This document shows, one piece after another, positions 13,826 through 15,019 of a DNA stretch of 15,019 nt. The notes under the pieces were generated by a model that ran no database searches, was not told where the DNA came from, and worked only from the letters and a program-made list of their open reading frames with translations. This DNA comes from an uncultured Caryophanales bacterium (GTDB lineage: Bacteria; Bacillota_I; Bacilli_A; Acholeplasmatales; Anaeroplasmataceae). The stretch spans positions 1 to 15,019 of the forward strand of contig CAMOUK010000030.1 of NCBI GenBank assembly GCA_946626535.1, in the 5' to 3' direction. Every line of letters begins with the position of its first letter. The stretch's first letter is position 1. The position numbers were made by a program, and so were the translations under genes.

Positions 13826-13853
13826 TTGAAAAATAATTATAATAATATATAAT
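13826..13853 (+). promoter_or_regulatory. Promoter of mnmA
   Basis: TTGAAA (13826-13831), a 16-base spacer and TATAAT (13848-13853), the same core as the divergent plsC promoter. The two -35 boxes stand back to back with 12 bases between. The leader carries a good SD, AGGTGA (13876-13881), six bases before the ATG. Confidence 0.78.
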
Positions 13854-13887
13854 TAAATGGCTATAAAATAAAATGAGGTGAGAGCCG

Positions 13888-15015
13888 ATGAAGGTAATAT
13901 TAGGCCTTTCTGGTGGCGTTGATTCTTCAGTAGCTTTAAAGCTTTTAAAGGATGAGGGCTACGATGTAGAAGCAATGTTTATGAGGAACTGGGATTCAGC
14001 TACTAATAATGATATTTTAGGTAATCCTGATATCGATGATGACGTATGTCCTCAGGAAAAGGATTATCAGGATGCAGAAAAAGTTGCTAATCAGCTTGGG
14101 ATAAAACTAAATAGAATAGATTTTATAGAAGAATATTGGGATACTGTATTTTCTTACTTTTTAAATGAATATAAAAAAGGTAGAACACCAAACCCTGATA
14201 TTATGTGTAATAAATATATAAAATTTAATGCCTTTATGAAGCATGCCCATACCTTAGGCGCTGATTATATCGCTATGGGTCATTATGCTAGAGTAAGACA
14301 TGAGAAGGATAAGAGCTATTTACTTAGAGGTGTAGATTCAAATAAGGATCAAACTTATTTTTTATGTATGATTACACAAGAGATGCTTAGAAAGTCTTTA
14401 TTTCCAATTGGTCATTTAACAAAGCCTGAGGTTAGACAAATTGCAAAAGATGCTAATTTGTATACAGCAGAAAAGAAGGATTCAACTGGTATTTGCTTTA
14501 TTGGTGAAAGAAACTTTAAGAAATTCTTACAAAATTATTTACCTGCAAAGCCAGGTAATATGGTTACACTTGATGGAAAAGTAATTGGTAAGCACGATGG
14601 TTTAATGTATTATACTATTGGTCAAAGAAAAGGCTTAGGTATCGGTGGATCTAATGAATTTAAAAATGAAGCTTGGTTCGTATGTGGAAAAGATTTAGAA
14701 AAAAATGAGCTTATAGTTGGTCAAGGTCATGATTCTGAATATTTAATTTCAAATAGATGTATCGCATCTGATGTAAATTGGATTTGTGATAAGCCTATTG
14801 AAAATAAGATTTATCAAGCTAAATTTAGATATAGACAAAAAGATAATGATGTTTATATTAAATATATTGATGATAATAAAATAGAAGTATTTTATGATCA
14901 AGGTGTTAGGGCAGTAACTCCAGGCCAGGCTGTTGTTTTATACGATGGTGAGGTTTGTTTAGGTGGAGCTCTAATCGATGAAGTTTATTTTAATGATGAA
15001 AAAAGAAAATATTAA
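13888..15015 (+). CDS. mnmA: tRNA-specific 2-thiouridylase MnmA
   Basis: A 375-residue cytoplasmic enzyme that adenylates and thiolates wobble U34 of tRNA-Lys(UUU), tRNA-Glu and tRNA-Gln to make s2U. The ATP PP-loop motif is GLSGGVDSS (6-14). The two catalytic cysteines are C107 ([12 protein letters not shown]) and C203 ([11 protein letters not shown]), and MGHYARV (130-136) and [11 protein letters not shown] (244-254) are diagnostic. The C-terminal beta-barrel (about 300-365) ends in the usual [19 protein letters not shown]. Length and start match the family, with a good SD. The stop is four bases before the window end. It has its own promoter, divergent from the acyltransferase gene. The tRNA-Lys in this window has C34 and so is not its substrate. 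Confidence 0.97.
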   Translation: MKVILGLSGGVDSSVALKLLKDEGYDVEAMFMRNWDSATNNDILGNPDIDDDVCPQEKDYQDAEKVANQLGIKLNRIDFIEEYWDTVFSYFLNEYKKGRTPNPDIMCNKYIKFNAFMKHAHTLGADYIAMGHYARVRHEKDKSYLLRGVDSNKDQTYFLCMITQEMLRKSLFPIGHLTKPEVRQIAKDANLYTAEKKDSTGICFIGERNFKKFLQNYLPAKPGNMVTLDGKVIGKHDGLMYYTIGQRKGLGIGGSNEFKNEAWFVCGKDLEKNELIVGQGHDSEYLISNRCIASDVNWICDKPIENKIYQAKFRYRQKDNDVYIKYIDDNKIEVFYDQGVRAVTPGQAVVLYDGEVCLGGALIDEVYFNDEKRKY

Positions 15016-15019
15016 GCCT

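Noticed and set aside
1..15019. CRISPR arrays, insertion sequences, long direct repeats
   Set aside because: No regularly spaced repeats, transposase sequence or terminal inverted repeats were seen on reading both strands. The short AT-rich repeats found are confined to control regions.

Overview
The window is AT-rich DNA from a low-GC Gram-positive (Firmicutes/Bacillota) chromosome, probably an Erysipelotrichia-like or Mollicutes-related but wall-bearing lineage. This is inferred from gene content and style, not from a database match. Purine-rich Shine-Dalgarno (SD) sites, TTGAAA/TATAAT promoters and the order apt-relA-dtd are typical of Firmicutes. TGA is a real stop here: relA and the 608-codon frame both end in TGA inside ATGA overlaps, so this is the standard bacterial code and not the Mycoplasma code. 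A probable undecaprenyl-phosphate translocase argues for a cell wall.

Layout. Positions 3-50 hold the apparent tail of a + strand gene, which converges on rarA (- strand) with a shared hairpin terminator. A divergent promoter region rich in symmetric sites separates rarA from a seven-gene + strand operon (about 1423-9269): apt, relA (bifunctional Rel), dtd, a large unknown membrane protein, rimO, trmL and a second unknown membrane protein. Genes in the operon overlap or lie within 14 bases of each other, and a terminator at 9277-9303 closes it. Then come a short RecQ-type helicase with its own terminator, a single tRNA-Lys(CTT) with its own strong promoter and terminator, a seven-transmembrane GGDEF protein with an unusual leader, and a DUF368 (PopT-type) membrane protein. 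The DUF368 gene converges on a PlsC-type acyltransferase. That gene is divergent from mnmA, which runs nearly to the window edge.

How the genes fit together. The main operon joins purine salvage (Apt), (p)ppGpp metabolism (Rel) and translation quality or modification (Dtd, RimO, TrmL), with two uncharacterised membrane proteins co-transcribed. MnmA and the tRNA gene extend the translation theme. RarA and RecQ are replication-repair ATPases. PopT and PlsC serve envelope lipid supply, and the GGDEF protein probably makes cyclic di-GMP.

The region is mainly housekeeping. I found no CRISPR array, insertion sequence, phage or defence island. The most interesting points are the two unknown membrane proteins in the stringent-response operon, perfect inverted repeats in the control regions of apt, recQ and the GGDEF gene, and the repeated placement of stop codons inside terminator hairpins. 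No stretch longer than 300 bases lacks a gene.
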